Notes under the pieces: model-generated | What the model saw: only the letters and a program-made list of their open reading frames with translations | What the model was told of the DNA's origin: nothing | The model's database searches: none | Made by a program: the position numbers and the translations under genes | Part shown: in pieces, positions 20,358 to 29,330 of the stretch | How positions within the stretch are numbered: position 1 is the first letter of the stretch | Layout of the letters: each line of letters begins with the position of its first letter | From: Alphaproteobacteria bacterium | GTDB lineage: Bacteria; Pseudomonadota; Alphaproteobacteria; Sphingomonadales; Sphingomonadaceae | NCBI GenBank assembly: GCA_030431875.1 | Contig: JAUIIG010000009.1 | Location: forward strand, 1-64,000 | Direction: 5' to 3' | DNA length: 64,000 bases

Positions 20358-23252
20358 ATGGCTCTCACCACTATCTCCGTAAAAGGCGCGCGCGAACATA
20401 ACCTCAAGGGGATCGATATCGATCTCCCGCGCGACAGCCTGATCGTCATCACCGGGCTCTCCGGATCGGGCAAGTCGTCGCTTGCCTTCGATACCATCTA
20501 TGCCGAGGGGCAGCGGCGCTATGTCGAGAGCCTCTCCGCCTATGCGCGGCAGTTCCTCGAGATGATGCAGAAGCCCGATGTCGAACATATCGACGGGCTG
20601 TCTCCCGCCATTTCGATCGAGCAGAAGACGACGAGCCGCAACCCGCGCTCGACCGTGGCGACGGTGACCGAGATCTACGACTACATGCGCCTGCTCTGGG
20701 CGCGGGTGGGGGTGCCCTATTCGCCCGCGACCGGCCTGCCGATCGAGGCGCAGACCGTGTCCAACATGGTCGACCGGGTCATGGCCCTGCCCGAAGGCAC
20801 GCGGCTTTACCTGCTCGCGCCTGTGGTGCGCGGCCGCAAGGGTGAGTACCGCAAGGAGCTGGCCGAGTGGCAGAAGGCGGGCTTCACCCGCGTGCGCATC
20901 GACGGCGAGATGTACGCGATCGAGGACGCGCCCGCGCTCGACAAGAAGTTCAAGCACGACATCGAAGTGGTGGTCGATCGCCTCGCGGTGAAGGAAGGGC
21001 TGGAAACGCGGCTCGCGGACTCGTTCGAGACCGCGCTCAAGCTGGCCGAGGGGCTGGCCTATGTCGACCTGGCCGACGGCGTGGTGCCGGGCCGCGAGGA
21101 CGAGGAAGCCGGCGGCGGCGCGATGAAGGGCGCGGGCATCCCCGCCAACCGCATCGTCTTCTCCGAGAAGTTCGCCTGCCCCGTCTCCGGCTTCACCATC
21201 GAGGAAGTCGAACCGCGCCTTTTCTCGTTCAACGCCCCGCAGGGGGCTTGCCCCACCTGTGACGGCATCGGCGAGAAGCAGCTGTTCGACCCGCAGCTGG
21301 TGGTGCCCAACGAGGAGCTGAGCCTGAAGAAGGGCGCCGTCGTGCCCTGGGCCAAGAGCAACCCGCCGTCGCCCTATTACATGCAGGTGCTGTCCAGCCT
21401 CGCGCGCGCCTACGGGTTCGACCTGGAGACGCCGTGGAACCAGCTGGAGCCGGACCAGCAGGACATCATCCTCTACGGCACCAAGGGCTATCCGGTGGAG
21501 CTCACCTTCAAGGACGGCCGCAAGGAATATACCGTGCAAAAGCCGTTCGAGGGGGTGATGGGCAACCTCAACCGCCGCCTCGCGCAGACGGACTCGGCGT
21601 GGATGCAGGAGGAGCTGGCCAAGTTCCAGACCGCGCAGCCGTGCGAGACCTGCCACGGTGCGCGCCTCAACGAGAAGGCGCGGGCGGTGAAGATCGACGG
21701 GACGGATATCAGCCAGCCCGTGCGCCTCTCCGTCTCCGACGCGCTGCACTTCTTCGAGACCCTGCCGGACAAGCTCTCCGACACGCAGAACCAGATCGCC
21801 CGCGCCATCCTGAAGGAAATCGTCGAGCGGCTGGGCTTCCTCAACAACGTCGGCCTCGACTACCTCAACCTCGACCGCACCAGCGGCACCCTGTCGGGCG
21901 GGGAGAGCCAGCGCATCCGCCTCGCCAGCCAGATCGGCTCCGGCCTGTCGGGCGTGCTCTATGTGCTCGACGAACCCTCCATCGGCCTGCACCAGCGCGA
22001 CAACGACCGGCTGCTGGAAACGCTCAAGCGCCTGCGCGACCTCGGCAACACGGTGATCGTGGTGGAGCATGACGAGGACGCCATCCGCGCGGCCGACCAC
22101 GTGGTGGACCTCGGCCCCGGCGCGGGCGTCCACGGCGGCGAAGTGGTGGCGCAGGGCACGCTGAAACAGGTGCTGAAGGCCAAGGGCTCGCTGACGGCAG
22201 ACTACCTCACCGGCCGCCGCAAGATCGAGGTCCCGGAAAAGCGCCGCAAGGGCAACGGTCACAAGCTGACGGTGCACGGCGCCAGGGCGAACAACCTCAA
22301 GGACGTCACCGCCTCCGTGCCGCTGGGCACCTTCACCTGCATCACCGGCGTGTCCGGATCGGGCAAGTCCAGCTTCACCATCGACACGCTCTACGCCGCC
22401 GCCGCGCGCACGCTGAACAACGCCCGCGTCATCGCCGGGGCGCACGACAAGGTGACCGGCCTCGAATACTGCGACAAGGTGATCGAGATCGACCAGTCGC
22501 CCATCGGCCGCACCCCGCGTAGCAACCCCGCCACCTATACCGGCGCCTTCACACAGATCCGCGACTGGTTCGCCGGCCTGCCGGAGGCGCAGGCGCGCGG
22601 CTACAAGCCGGGGCGCTTCAGCTTCAACGTCAAGGGCGGGCGGTGCGAGGCCTGCACCGGCGACGGCCTGATCAAGATCGAGATGCACTTCCTGCCCGAC
22701 GTCTACGTCACCTGCGAGGAATGCGGCGGCAAACGCTACAACCGCGAAACGCTGGAGGTGAAGTTCAAGGGCCACTCGATCGCCGACGTGCTCGACATGA
22801 CGATCGAGGACGCGGAGGGCTTCTTCAAGGCCGTGCCCCCCATCCGTGACAAGATGCACATGCTCAACGAGGTGGGGCTGGGCTATGTCAAGGTCGGCCA
22901 GCAGGCGACGACGCTGTCAGGCGGCGAAGCGCAGCGCGTGAAACTGGCGAAGGAACTGTCCAAGCGCTCCACCGGACAGACGCTCTACATCCTCGACGAG
23001 CCGACCACCGGCCTGCACTTCGAGGACGTGCGCAAGCTGCTGGAAGTGCTGCACCGGCTGGTGGACCAGGGGAACTCCGTGGTGGTGATCGAGCACAATC
23101 TCGACGTGATCAAGACCGCGGACCACGTGCTGGACCTTGGGCCTGATGGTGGCGTGCGCGGGGGTGAGGTTGTCGCGCAGGGTACGCCGGAGGAGGTTGC
23201 GAAGGTTGAGGGGAGCTATACGGGGGCGTATTTGCGGGGGATGTTGGGGTAG
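20358..23252 (+). CDS. uvrA: Excinuclease ABC subunit A
   Basis: Two Walker A ([28 protein letters not shown]), zinc motifs, [16 protein letters not shown] / [15 protein letters not shown]. Confidence 0.98.
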   Translation: MALTTISVKGAREHNLKGIDIDLPRDSLIVITGLSGSGKSSLAFDTIYAEGQRRYVESLSAYARQFLEMMQKPDVEHIDGLSPAISIEQKTTSRNPRSTVATVTEIYDYMRLLWARVGVPYSPATGLPIEAQTVSNMVDRVMALPEGTRLYLLAPVVRGRKGEYRKELAEWQKAGFTRVRIDGEMYAIEDAPALDKKFKHDIEVVVDRLAVKEGLETRLADSFETALKLAEGLAYVDLADGVVPGREDEEAGGGAMKGAGIPANRIVFSEKFACPVSGFTIEEVEPRLFSFNAPQGACPTCDGIGEKQLFDPQLVVPNEELSLKKGAVVPWAKSNPPSPYYMQVLSSLARAYGFDLETPWNQLEPDQQDIILYGTKGYPVELTFKDGRKEYTVQKPFEGVMGNLNRRLAQTDSAWMQEELAKFQTAQPCETCHGARLNEKARAVKIDGTDISQPVRLSVSDALHFFETLPDKLSDTQNQIARAILKEIVERLGFLNNVGLDYLNLDRTSGTLSGGESQRIRLASQIGSGLSGVLYVLDEPSIGLHQRDNDRLLETLKRLRDLGNTVIVVEHDEDAIRAADHVVDLGPGAGVHGGEVVAQGTLKQVLKAKGSLTADYLTGRRKIEVPEKRRKGNGHKLTVHGARANNLKDVTASVPLGTFTCITGVSGSGKSSFTIDTLYAAAARTLNNARVIAGAHDKVTGLEYCDKVIEIDQSPIGRTPRSNPATYTGAFTQIRDWFAGLPEAQARGYKPGRFSFNVKGGRCEACTGDGLIKIEMHFLPDVYVTCEECGGKRYNRETLEVKFKGHSIADVLDMTIEDAEGFFKAVPPIRDKMHMLNEVGLGYVKVGQQATTLSGGEAQRVKLAKELSKRSTGQTLYILDEPTTGLHFEDVRKLLEVLHRLVDQGNSVVVIEHNLDVIKTADHVLDLGPDGGVRGGEVVAQGTPEEVAKVEGSYTGAYLRGMLG

Positions 23253-23335
23253 AAGTAGCCTTGCATCGAATTGCACTTGTAAATCGTTGAAAATACGCGA
23301 ACGGTGGTTTGGAATTGTGTGCATGCGAGGTTGAA

Positions 23336-23530
23336 GTGACGGAAGAAGAAAAGATTGTTCGAGATATTCAGACCCTTCGTGAATCAATTCAATTGGCCGC
23401 GAATGAACTTTTCATCTCGGTTACGCCTGCCGGAAAGCAAAGCGTACGGGTTCAAATAGATTTGCTCCAAAAAGAGCTTCTCGAGCTTCTAGTTCGACTT
23501 GATGAAAGTGATCAAAGTGTGGAGAGTTAA
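23336..23530 (+). CDS. Small hypothetical coiled-coil-like protein in AT-rich islet
   Basis: GTG start 7 nt after gaggt-like RBS; 64 aa VTEEEKIVRDIQTLRESIQLAANELF...; convergent with the TIR-like gene. Confidence 0.45.
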   Translation: MTEEEKIVRDIQTLRESIQLAANELFISVTPAGKQSVRVQIDLLQKELLELLVRLDESDQSVES

Positions 23531-23572
23531 CACCGTTAGCTAGAAATCGGCGTACCCCAGTGCGGTCAATGC

Positions 23573-24685
23573 CTAAGCTGCCTGTACCTTGACCAAGCCC
23601 AGCCCGACTAACTCTTTAAGAATCTCCAGTGCTTTACTTTTTATTTCTCCCTTGGCGAATGTGATATACCCTAAATCACTGAAGTCAGAAGGGAAAACAA
23701 CGCCATCCTCTTTGAGGATGATTATCTTTGTTTCATACAGAATGCTGGCGGCCCCCAGTTCATAGACTGCGTTTTCACTCGGGCGCCAAATTTCTATATA
23801 CTCCTCAGAGCCTTTTTCTTGCTTAAAGAACTGCTCATCCTTTGTGAAAACGAAAATGCCAGCACTGCATTCTTGCATCAGTTTGGCGACTTTTCGAGAG
23901 ATAGGCTGACCAGCATTAGGTTCGTCAATAGCAACTTTGTAAGGTATCTTGAACTCATCCAAGATTTTCTTGAGTTCGTTAAGGGGCGCATGACTCTTCC
24001 CGTGGGCTACAAACAATTGTTTCGGCTTCGTGGGGGCGGACGGCTCACTTGACTCATTTCCCTGTGCAGAAGGTGTAAGCACGCTTTGGTCTATGGTTGG
24101 CGTTTCATCAGGTTGACCAGCCAAGTCGGGAGCAAGTTCCTGATTGGCGATATTTTGCGATTGACCATTTTCGACCGCGTTTAACCTCACATATTCAGCA
24201 CCGCTGATTGACTGAATAATGCCTACGTAACGTGCATTCTCAAGAAGTACTTCGACAAATTCAGAAGTGAGAGTTGAATGAATGCCGAAAGATTTCTCAA
24301 GAGTATTTTCCAGGAACTTCGGGTCTGGAAGCTTGTTTTTGTCAAATTTTTCAAGAACTCGCCGAAACGGCTCAACACTAAGGATTGCCTGAAGCTTCCC
24401 CTGATTTATATCTGAATGGCTCGTTGGCTTGAGAATCTTTGATGCTAGGTCAGTTAGGCTAATGTTCTCAGCTTTTTCAGTTCCCGTCGTAAGGCCATAA
24501 AGGCGGGAGCATGAGAGCAGCAATTTGAATTCGCTGCTACTTGGCGTTCGGCCAATTGCATCAGCGACCAAGAGGCGGTCCATCGGTCCGCCTGCTCCCT
24601 TTTCCACTATCGCTTCGGCTATCACTAGTGACTTCTCTAGTGAGCGGCGAGGGTAATTACGTTGGATTTTCGAGTTATTGGCCAT
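23573..24685 (-). CDS. TIR-like domain protein (predicted nucleotide-binding, Cap12/Pycsar-effector type) with N-terminal helical domain
   Basis: C-terminus KQLFVAHGKSHAPLNELKKILDEFKIPYKVAIDEPNAGQPISRKVAKLMQECSAGIFVFTKDEQF...SENAVYELGAASILYETKIIILKEDGVVFPSDFSDLGYITF matches the PF10137-type pattern; low GC against surroundings. Confidence 0.82.
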   Translation of the reverse strand: MANNSKIQRNYPRRSLEKSLVIAEAIVEKGAGGPMDRLLVADAIGRTPSSSEFKLLLSCSRLYGLTTGTEKAENISLTDLASKILKPTSHSDINQGKLQAILSVEPFRRVLEKFDKNKLPDPKFLENTLEKSFGIHSTLTSEFVEVLLENARYVGIIQSISGAEYVRLNAVENGQSQNIANQELAPDLAGQPDETPTIDQSVLTPSAQGNESSEPSAPTKPKQLFVAHGKSHAPLNELKKILDEFKIPYKVAIDEPNAGQPISRKVAKLMQECSAGIFVFTKDEQFFKQEKGSEEYIEIWRPSENAVYELGAASILYETKIIILKEDGVVFPSDFSDLGYITFAKGEIKSKALEILKELVGLGLVKVQAA

Positions 24686-24864
24686 GCTTCATTGTTTCCA
24701 CTAGTTCTTAAAGGTCAAGCATTTTGCTGAGATTGCAGCATAATTTGGTGGAAAACTTCGAGAATTCCGACAAGTGCAAATCAAATTGAATCGCAAGGTT
24801 TCCTACACCCCCCAATCCATGCCTCCCTGCGCGGTCCTCTCAACCGCACAGGCACACTCACGGC

Positions 24865-25866
24865 ATGACTTCCATCTCCACGCTCTCGCCACTCCAGCAG
24901 GCACAGCTCAATCCCGGCGACTTTCCCGATCCTGACGATCCCGGCACCTACCGCTCCGCCGCGCGGCAGCAGGTGGCGCTGACGCCCGCGCGGATGGCGG
25001 ACTTCCTTGAGAGCCTGCAGGTGCTCGGCAATGTCTCCATCGCCTGTCGGCGCGCTGGCGTGGCGCGGCAGACGGCTTACCGGGCGCGGCGGCGCTCGGC
25101 GGGGTTTGCGCGGGCATGGGATGCGGCGCTGGTCGCGGCGCGGACGGTCGCCGAGGCGGAGCTGGCCGAGCGCGCGCTCAACGGGGTGGAGGAGGCGGTC
25201 TATTACCACGGCGAGGAGGTGGCGCGGCGGCGGCGCTACGATTCCCGCCTGCTGCTGGCGCACCTCGCGCGGCTCGACAAGGCGGCCGAGCGGCTCGACG
25301 TCGCGGCCACGCTGCATATGCTCGACGACCAGATCGATGCGCTTCGTGCGGCGGGGGATCGCGAGGTGGAAGTGCTGGAGGCAAAGGTTGCGCCGGATGC
25401 CCTTCGACAGGTCCAGGACGAGCGGGACCTCGTTCGCGACCCCAAGGGGTTTGCGGAGCAGCGCGCGGTTGCCGAAGAAAAGGCAGTGCTTCGACAAGCT
25501 CAGCACGAACGGGGTGAGGGTAGGGAGGTTTCCGGTCAGGACACTGTCACACCTGTCACACCTTGCCCGGATTGCGGGGGCTTCTGCATCGACGCGGCTG
25601 CCGATCCCAAGGTGCGGCTGACGCAGGAGGACTGCATGTGGCTGGGCAACCGGCTGGACCGCATGGACGCCGCGCGTCCGCGCAAGGCCCTGCGCCCGTT
25701 CGAACTCGATCCCGATGGCGATCCCGATGGCGAGCTGGAGGCGATCCAGCTGATGGCCTTCGAGGACGGGATCGAGCGCTGGTGGGAGATGACGCTCCCC
25801 GAAGACGAGGACGAGGAGGAGGAAGACCAACCCCCGTTCGCCTCGAGCGAAGTCGAGAGGCGCTAG
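24865..25866 (+). CDS. HTH-containing hypothetical protein (phage terminase small-subunit-like N-terminus) invaded by REP-like repeats
   Basis: GNVSIACRRAGVARQTAYRARRRSAGFARAWDAAL; in-frame repeat-derived RQVQDER and RQAQHER; C-terminus FASSEVERR derived from a hairpin repeat. Confidence 0.65.
   Translation: MTSISTLSPLQQAQLNPGDFPDPDDPGTYRSAARQQVALTPARMADFLESLQVLGNVSIACRRAGVARQTAYRARRRSAGFARAWDAALVAARTVAEAELAERALNGVEEAVYYHGEEVARRRRYDSRLLLAHLARLDKAAERLDVAATLHMLDDQIDALRAAGDREVEVLEAKVAPDALRQVQDERDLVRDPKGFAEQRAVAEEKAVLRQAQHERGEGREVSGQDTVTPVTPCPDCGGFCIDAAADPKVRLTQEDCMWLGNRLDRMDAARPRKALRPFELDPDGDPDGELEAIQLMAFEDGIERWWEMTLPEDEDEEEEDQPPFASSEVERR
25400..25425 (+). repeat. REP-like short repeat, copy 1 (intragenic)
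   Basis: cccttcgacaggtccaggacgagcggg, similar to copy 2 at 25488. Confidence 0.6.
25488..25514 (+). repeat. REP-like short repeat, copy 2 (intragenic)
   Basis: tgcttcgacaagctcagcacgaacgggg; same reading frame as copy 1. Confidence 0.65.
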
Positions 25867-25902
25867 CGCCAGCGTGTCTCGACTGCGCTCGACACGAACG
25901 GG
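25833..25902. repeat. Imperfect inverted repeat (about 31-nt arms) containing the stop codon of the 24865 ORF
   Basis: cccgttcgcctcgagcgaagtcgagaggcgc (25833-25863) vs gcgtgtctcgactgcgctcgacacgaacggg (25872-25902), about 26/31 complementary; internal palindrome GGCGCTAGCGCC. Confidence 0.85.
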
Positions 25903-25969
25903 ACGGGAGCACTGGACAAGCAGGGAGAGACTGCCTGATAGGGGGTGCAATGGTGACAGGGGGCAGCAA

Positions 25970-26767
25970 GTGACCGAGAAGGTGTTCATCGTGGGGCCGC
26001 TGCGTTCCGGCACCTCGCTGACCGCGCGCTGCCTCGACGACCATCCGCGCGCGATCTGCCTGTGCGAAAGCGAGATCAGCCACGCGCTGTTCGCCCCCTA
26101 CAAGGTGCGGCTGCACTTCGAACGGATGCGCGCCCACGGCCTCGGCCCGCTGGAGATCACCGGCCTGCTCGACGGCAAGCGGCAGGAGAGCGTGGAGGAC
26201 CTGCTGCGCTGGTACGACGACGTGCTGCCGATCCTGCGCGGGCGGCTGGGCAAGCCCGATCCGCTGGTGCTGGGCGACAAGAGCCCCGATCTCGACTTCG
26301 CGCAGGCCACGGTGGCCCCGATCGCCGAGCGGTACCGGCTGGTCTACGCGGTGCGTGATCCGCGCGCGGTGCTGCGCTCGATCTGGCGCGACGACCAGAC
26401 GGCGGACCAGAAGCTGGCCCGCTGGCGCGCCTTCAAGCGCAACATCACCTCCTGGCGGCCCTGGTGGGATGCGCCGGGCCTGCTGGTCAGCCGCTACGAG
26501 GACCTGGTGACGCGGCCGGAGGAGACCATGCGCGCGCTCTATGCCCACTGCGGGCTGGAATACTCCGAGCGGTTCATGGAGGGGTTCGAGCGGCTCTTCC
26601 CGCATCGCTTCCTGTGGAAGACCGCGATCGACTGGGAAACCGGCGTGCGCCGCCAGTTCGACCCCGCCAAGGCCGAGGTGCGCGGCGAGGAGCTGGGCGA
26701 GGCCGAGCGCGCCTTGCTGGCCGACGACATGCGGGTGGCGGAGTTCCGCGAACGCTTCGGCTACTGA
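25970..26767 (+). CDS. Sulfotransferase family protein
   Basis: PAPS-loop-like VFIVGPLRSGTSLTARCLDDHP; YAVRDPRAVLRSIWRDD; YEDLVTRPEETM; probable GTG start. Confidence 0.85.
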   Translation: MTEKVFIVGPLRSGTSLTARCLDDHPRAICLCESEISHALFAPYKVRLHFERMRAHGLGPLEITGLLDGKRQESVEDLLRWYDDVLPILRGRLGKPDPLVLGDKSPDLDFAQATVAPIAERYRLVYAVRDPRAVLRSIWRDDQTADQKLARWRAFKRNITSWRPWWDAPGLLVSRYEDLVTRPEETMRALYAHCGLEYSERFMEGFERLFPHRFLWKTAIDWETGVRRQFDPAKAEVRGEELGEAERALLADDMRVAEFRERFGY

Positions 26768-26873
26768 CCGCAGCGGGGCCATATGCGGGAAAGCGCATGT
26801 ATGGCCTTGCCTACGGGCGGCATACGTGTCTAGCTTGTGACACAACCAGCAACAGGACCGGGACTTCCTGCCA

Positions 26874-27530
26874 ATGGCCACTGTATCGACCGCCGCCCGT
26901 CCGGGCGCAGCCGCCGCGCGTGACTTCACCGTCAAGCCGCTCTTCGCCGAACCCTACATGGTGATGAACATCAAAGACGCGATCAGTCCGAAGCAGGTGA
27001 AATTCATCAAGGCGCTCAAGATGAACGCCAACCAGGTGAACCAGATCTCCGAGGAGCTGTACCTGTTCCAGCGGCCGGAGATGAAAAGCATTGCCGAGGC
27101 CGTGGATGCCGCCTTGCAGACCTTTGCGCGGGAAGTGATGGGCATCCACCAGCGGCTGGAAGTGACGCAGAGCTGGGCGCTGAAGAACCCGCCGGGCGTG
27201 GGCATGCACGGGCATACCCATTCGAATTCGCTGGTGTCCGGCTCGCTCTACTTCGCGCCGCTGCCCGATCCCCCCGGCAACATGATCTTCGAGCGTTTCA
27301 ATGACTATCGCCAGCTGGAGCTGGCCGTCGACCAGACGAAGACCAACATCTACAACGCCCCGCGCAATGCCGTGGTGCCGAAGGAAGGCGACCTGGTGCT
27401 GTTCTCCAGTGCTATCCAGCACTACGTGGAGACCAACAACTCCAACCAGGATCGCCATTCGATCGCCTTCAACACCTTCGTTCGCGGGAAGATCGGATCG
27501 TTCCGCGATGTCAGCGAGCTGGAGCTGTAG
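26874..27530 (+). CDS. Putative 2OG-Fe(II) oxygenase (TIGR02466/PF13759-like)
   Basis: GMHGHTHSNSLVSGSLYFAP...GDLVLFSSAIQHYVETNNSNQDRHSIAFNTFV: HxH...H...R arrangement. Confidence 0.8.
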   Translation: MATVSTAARPGAAAARDFTVKPLFAEPYMVMNIKDAISPKQVKFIKALKMNANQVNQISEELYLFQRPEMKSIAEAVDAALQTFAREVMGIHQRLEVTQSWALKNPPGVGMHGHTHSNSLVSGSLYFAPLPDPPGNMIFERFNDYRQLELAVDQTKTNIYNAPRNAVVPKEGDLVLFSSAIQHYVETNNSNQDRHSIAFNTFVRGKIGSFRDVSELEL

Positions 27531-27538
27531 GCAAGCGC

Positions 27539-27820
27539 TCAGCGGCGCGCGTGCCGCTCGACCAGTTCTTTCGATTCCTTCAGGCCGAGCCCGCTGGCGA
27601 GGCGGACATGCTTGATCGCCTCGATCTTGTTGCCGCGTTCGAGAGCCTCGGTGACTTCGGGCAGGGCCATCAGCGCCGCCTCGTCGATGCTATGGAGAGG
27701 CGGGGCATCGCGGCGTTGCTGCGACAGCATGTCGTCGGCGCCTGACTTGCGGATCACGGCAAGCGCCAGCAGCGCGGTAACGACGAACAGGCCGGCAAGT
27801 ATCCAGAGTGGCACGAACAT
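27539..27820 (-). CDS. Membrane protein with ribosomal L7/L12 C-terminal-like domain
   Basis: TM helix then GNKIEAIKHVRLASGLGLKESKELVERHARR. Confidence 0.75.
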   Translation of the reverse strand: MFVPLWILAGLFVVTALLALAVIRKSGADDMLSQQRRDAPPLHSIDEAALMALPEVTEALERGNKIEAIKHVRLASGLGLKESKELVERHARR

Positions 27821-27896
27821 GCTGATCCCCCTGCAGTCTTGAGACTAGGCTGTCCTACACCATCGCGGCCATGAAAGGGAGCTTCAGGCCGGGTCG

Positions 27897-29213
27897 TCAC
27901 TCGGCGAGGAAGGCGTCGTCGGCGATCCCTTGCGGACGGACATTGCCTCCCGGAACCGAGTAGAGCGTAAAGGTCAGCACTTCGTAGATGTAGCCTTCAC
28001 CGCGCTCGTCGTTGACATATTGTGCGCGGAAGGTTTCCGGGTCGGGGAAGGCTGAGGCGCTGAAGTCGCCGGCAAACATGCGGCAGTCCTCGTCCAGCGG
28101 GCCGCCCAGCGCATATTGCATCTTGTAGGTGCCGTCGGCGAGCCCGCTGACCGAGCCGGTTTCGCCGCGGCTGACGTAGAAGGAGACGAGCAGGTCGTTG
28201 GTCTGGCTGTTGCGCACGTTGACGATGGCATTGCCGCTGGAGCCGTTGTCGATCTCCAGCTGGTGCCCCTCGGCAGCGAGGTTTTCCTGCCCGGCAAGCA
28301 CGGCGCCGTTCGCAGGAGGATTGTCACAGGTGACGAGGTCCTCCACCGGCACTTCCTGCATGCCCGTTTCCGGGTCGATGCGGGCAACCGGTACGGTATC
28401 GCTGTAGTAGCTGGGCTCGGCCCGCGCCGAACTGCCGCCGTCAGCGGTGGAGATCCACGCAATCAGCGCGATGGGCACCCACAGCAGCAGGAGCACCCGC
28501 AGGATCGCCTGCGGGATATTGGGCTTCCACGCATCTTCGGTGGGTTCGGCAGGTGGCACGCCGTCGGCTTTGCAGGCCTCGAGGAAATTGTGTGCCGCCT
28601 CCATCGTGGACGGATCGCGGGAGGTGAGCAGGTGCTGCGCGCCGGCCTGGGCACTGGCCATGTCGCCCATGTTGGCGAAGGCCACCACGTTCTGCCATGC
28701 CAGCGCCTCGCTGACGCCAGCGGGCTTCTCGCCGCAGGCCACGTTCTGGAAGCCCTTGCCGATGGTCCAGATCGGCCCCCAGGGAATGCCCCACCAGCCA
28801 ACGATGCCGGTCAGGGCCGTCGCGCCGAGCGCTTCCTTGCGGGCACAGGGTGCGCAGTAGACGCCCTGGACCGGAGAGCGGTTGGTGAACAGGATGAAGC
28901 TGAAGACGCGCCAGAAGACGAGGTAGCGCGGCTGGATAGGCATGGCGTCGCACTTCTGGCAGTGGATGGTCTCTACCTGGCCGGGCTCTCCACCGTGACT
29001 GGCCTCGGTCATGTCCAGATCGTAGTCGGCGCGGCGATAGGCGTCGGAGAGGATGGCGTAGGCATCCTCGATCTGCGCCATGCCCTGTTCGCCGCCGACT
29101 GCTGCAGGGTCTTGCTGGTAGAGGTCTTTCAGCTGGTTGAACGCGTCTTCGATCTGCTGCGGGCTCGCGTCGCGCGCCACGCCCAATACATCATAGAGAT
29201 TTGCAGTTGCCAT
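27897..29213 (-). CDS. Membrane protein with degenerate J-like domain and CxxC pairs
   Basis: LYDVLGVARDASPQQIEDAFNQLKDLYQQDP...QIEDAYAILSDAYRRADYD; CQKC...CAPC; later TM segments. Confidence 0.75.
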   Translation of the reverse strand: MATANLYDVLGVARDASPQQIEDAFNQLKDLYQQDPAAVGGEQGMAQIEDAYAILSDAYRRADYDLDMTEASHGGEPGQVETIHCQKCDAMPIQPRYLVFWRVFSFILFTNRSPVQGVYCAPCARKEALGATALTGIVGWWGIPWGPIWTIGKGFQNVACGEKPAGVSEALAWQNVVAFANMGDMASAQAGAQHLLTSRDPSTMEAAHNFLEACKADGVPPAEPTEDAWKPNIPQAILRVLLLLWVPIALIAWISTADGGSSARAEPSYYSDTVPVARIDPETGMQEVPVEDLVTCDNPPANGAVLAGQENLAAEGHQLEIDNGSSGNAIVNVRNSQTNDLLVSFYVSRGETGSVSGLADGTYKMQYALGGPLDEDCRMFAGDFSASAFPDPETFRAQYVNDERGEGYIYEVLTFTLYSVPGGNVRPQGIADDAFLAE

Positions 29214-29330
29214 GGACCAAGCCCCCCGGTTTGTCCGCCCTGTGACAGTTTTACCGGTGCAACATCATTGCGCAAGCGGGCCTATCCTTCCGCGCAAATT
29301 GGCTGGGGAAAGGCGTGCGGCCTGCTGCTG

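Noticed and set aside
20205-22859. 884-aa minus-strand ORF opposite uvrA
   Set aside because: Antisense shadow ORF typical of high-GC DNA; H/R/L/A-rich translation with no domain, fully overlapped by clear uvrA.
24781-26013. 410-aa minus-strand ORF containing FVLSLSKH and VLDLSKG peptides
   Set aside because: Those peptides are translations of the REP-like repeats; the ORF is antisense to two better-supported genes.
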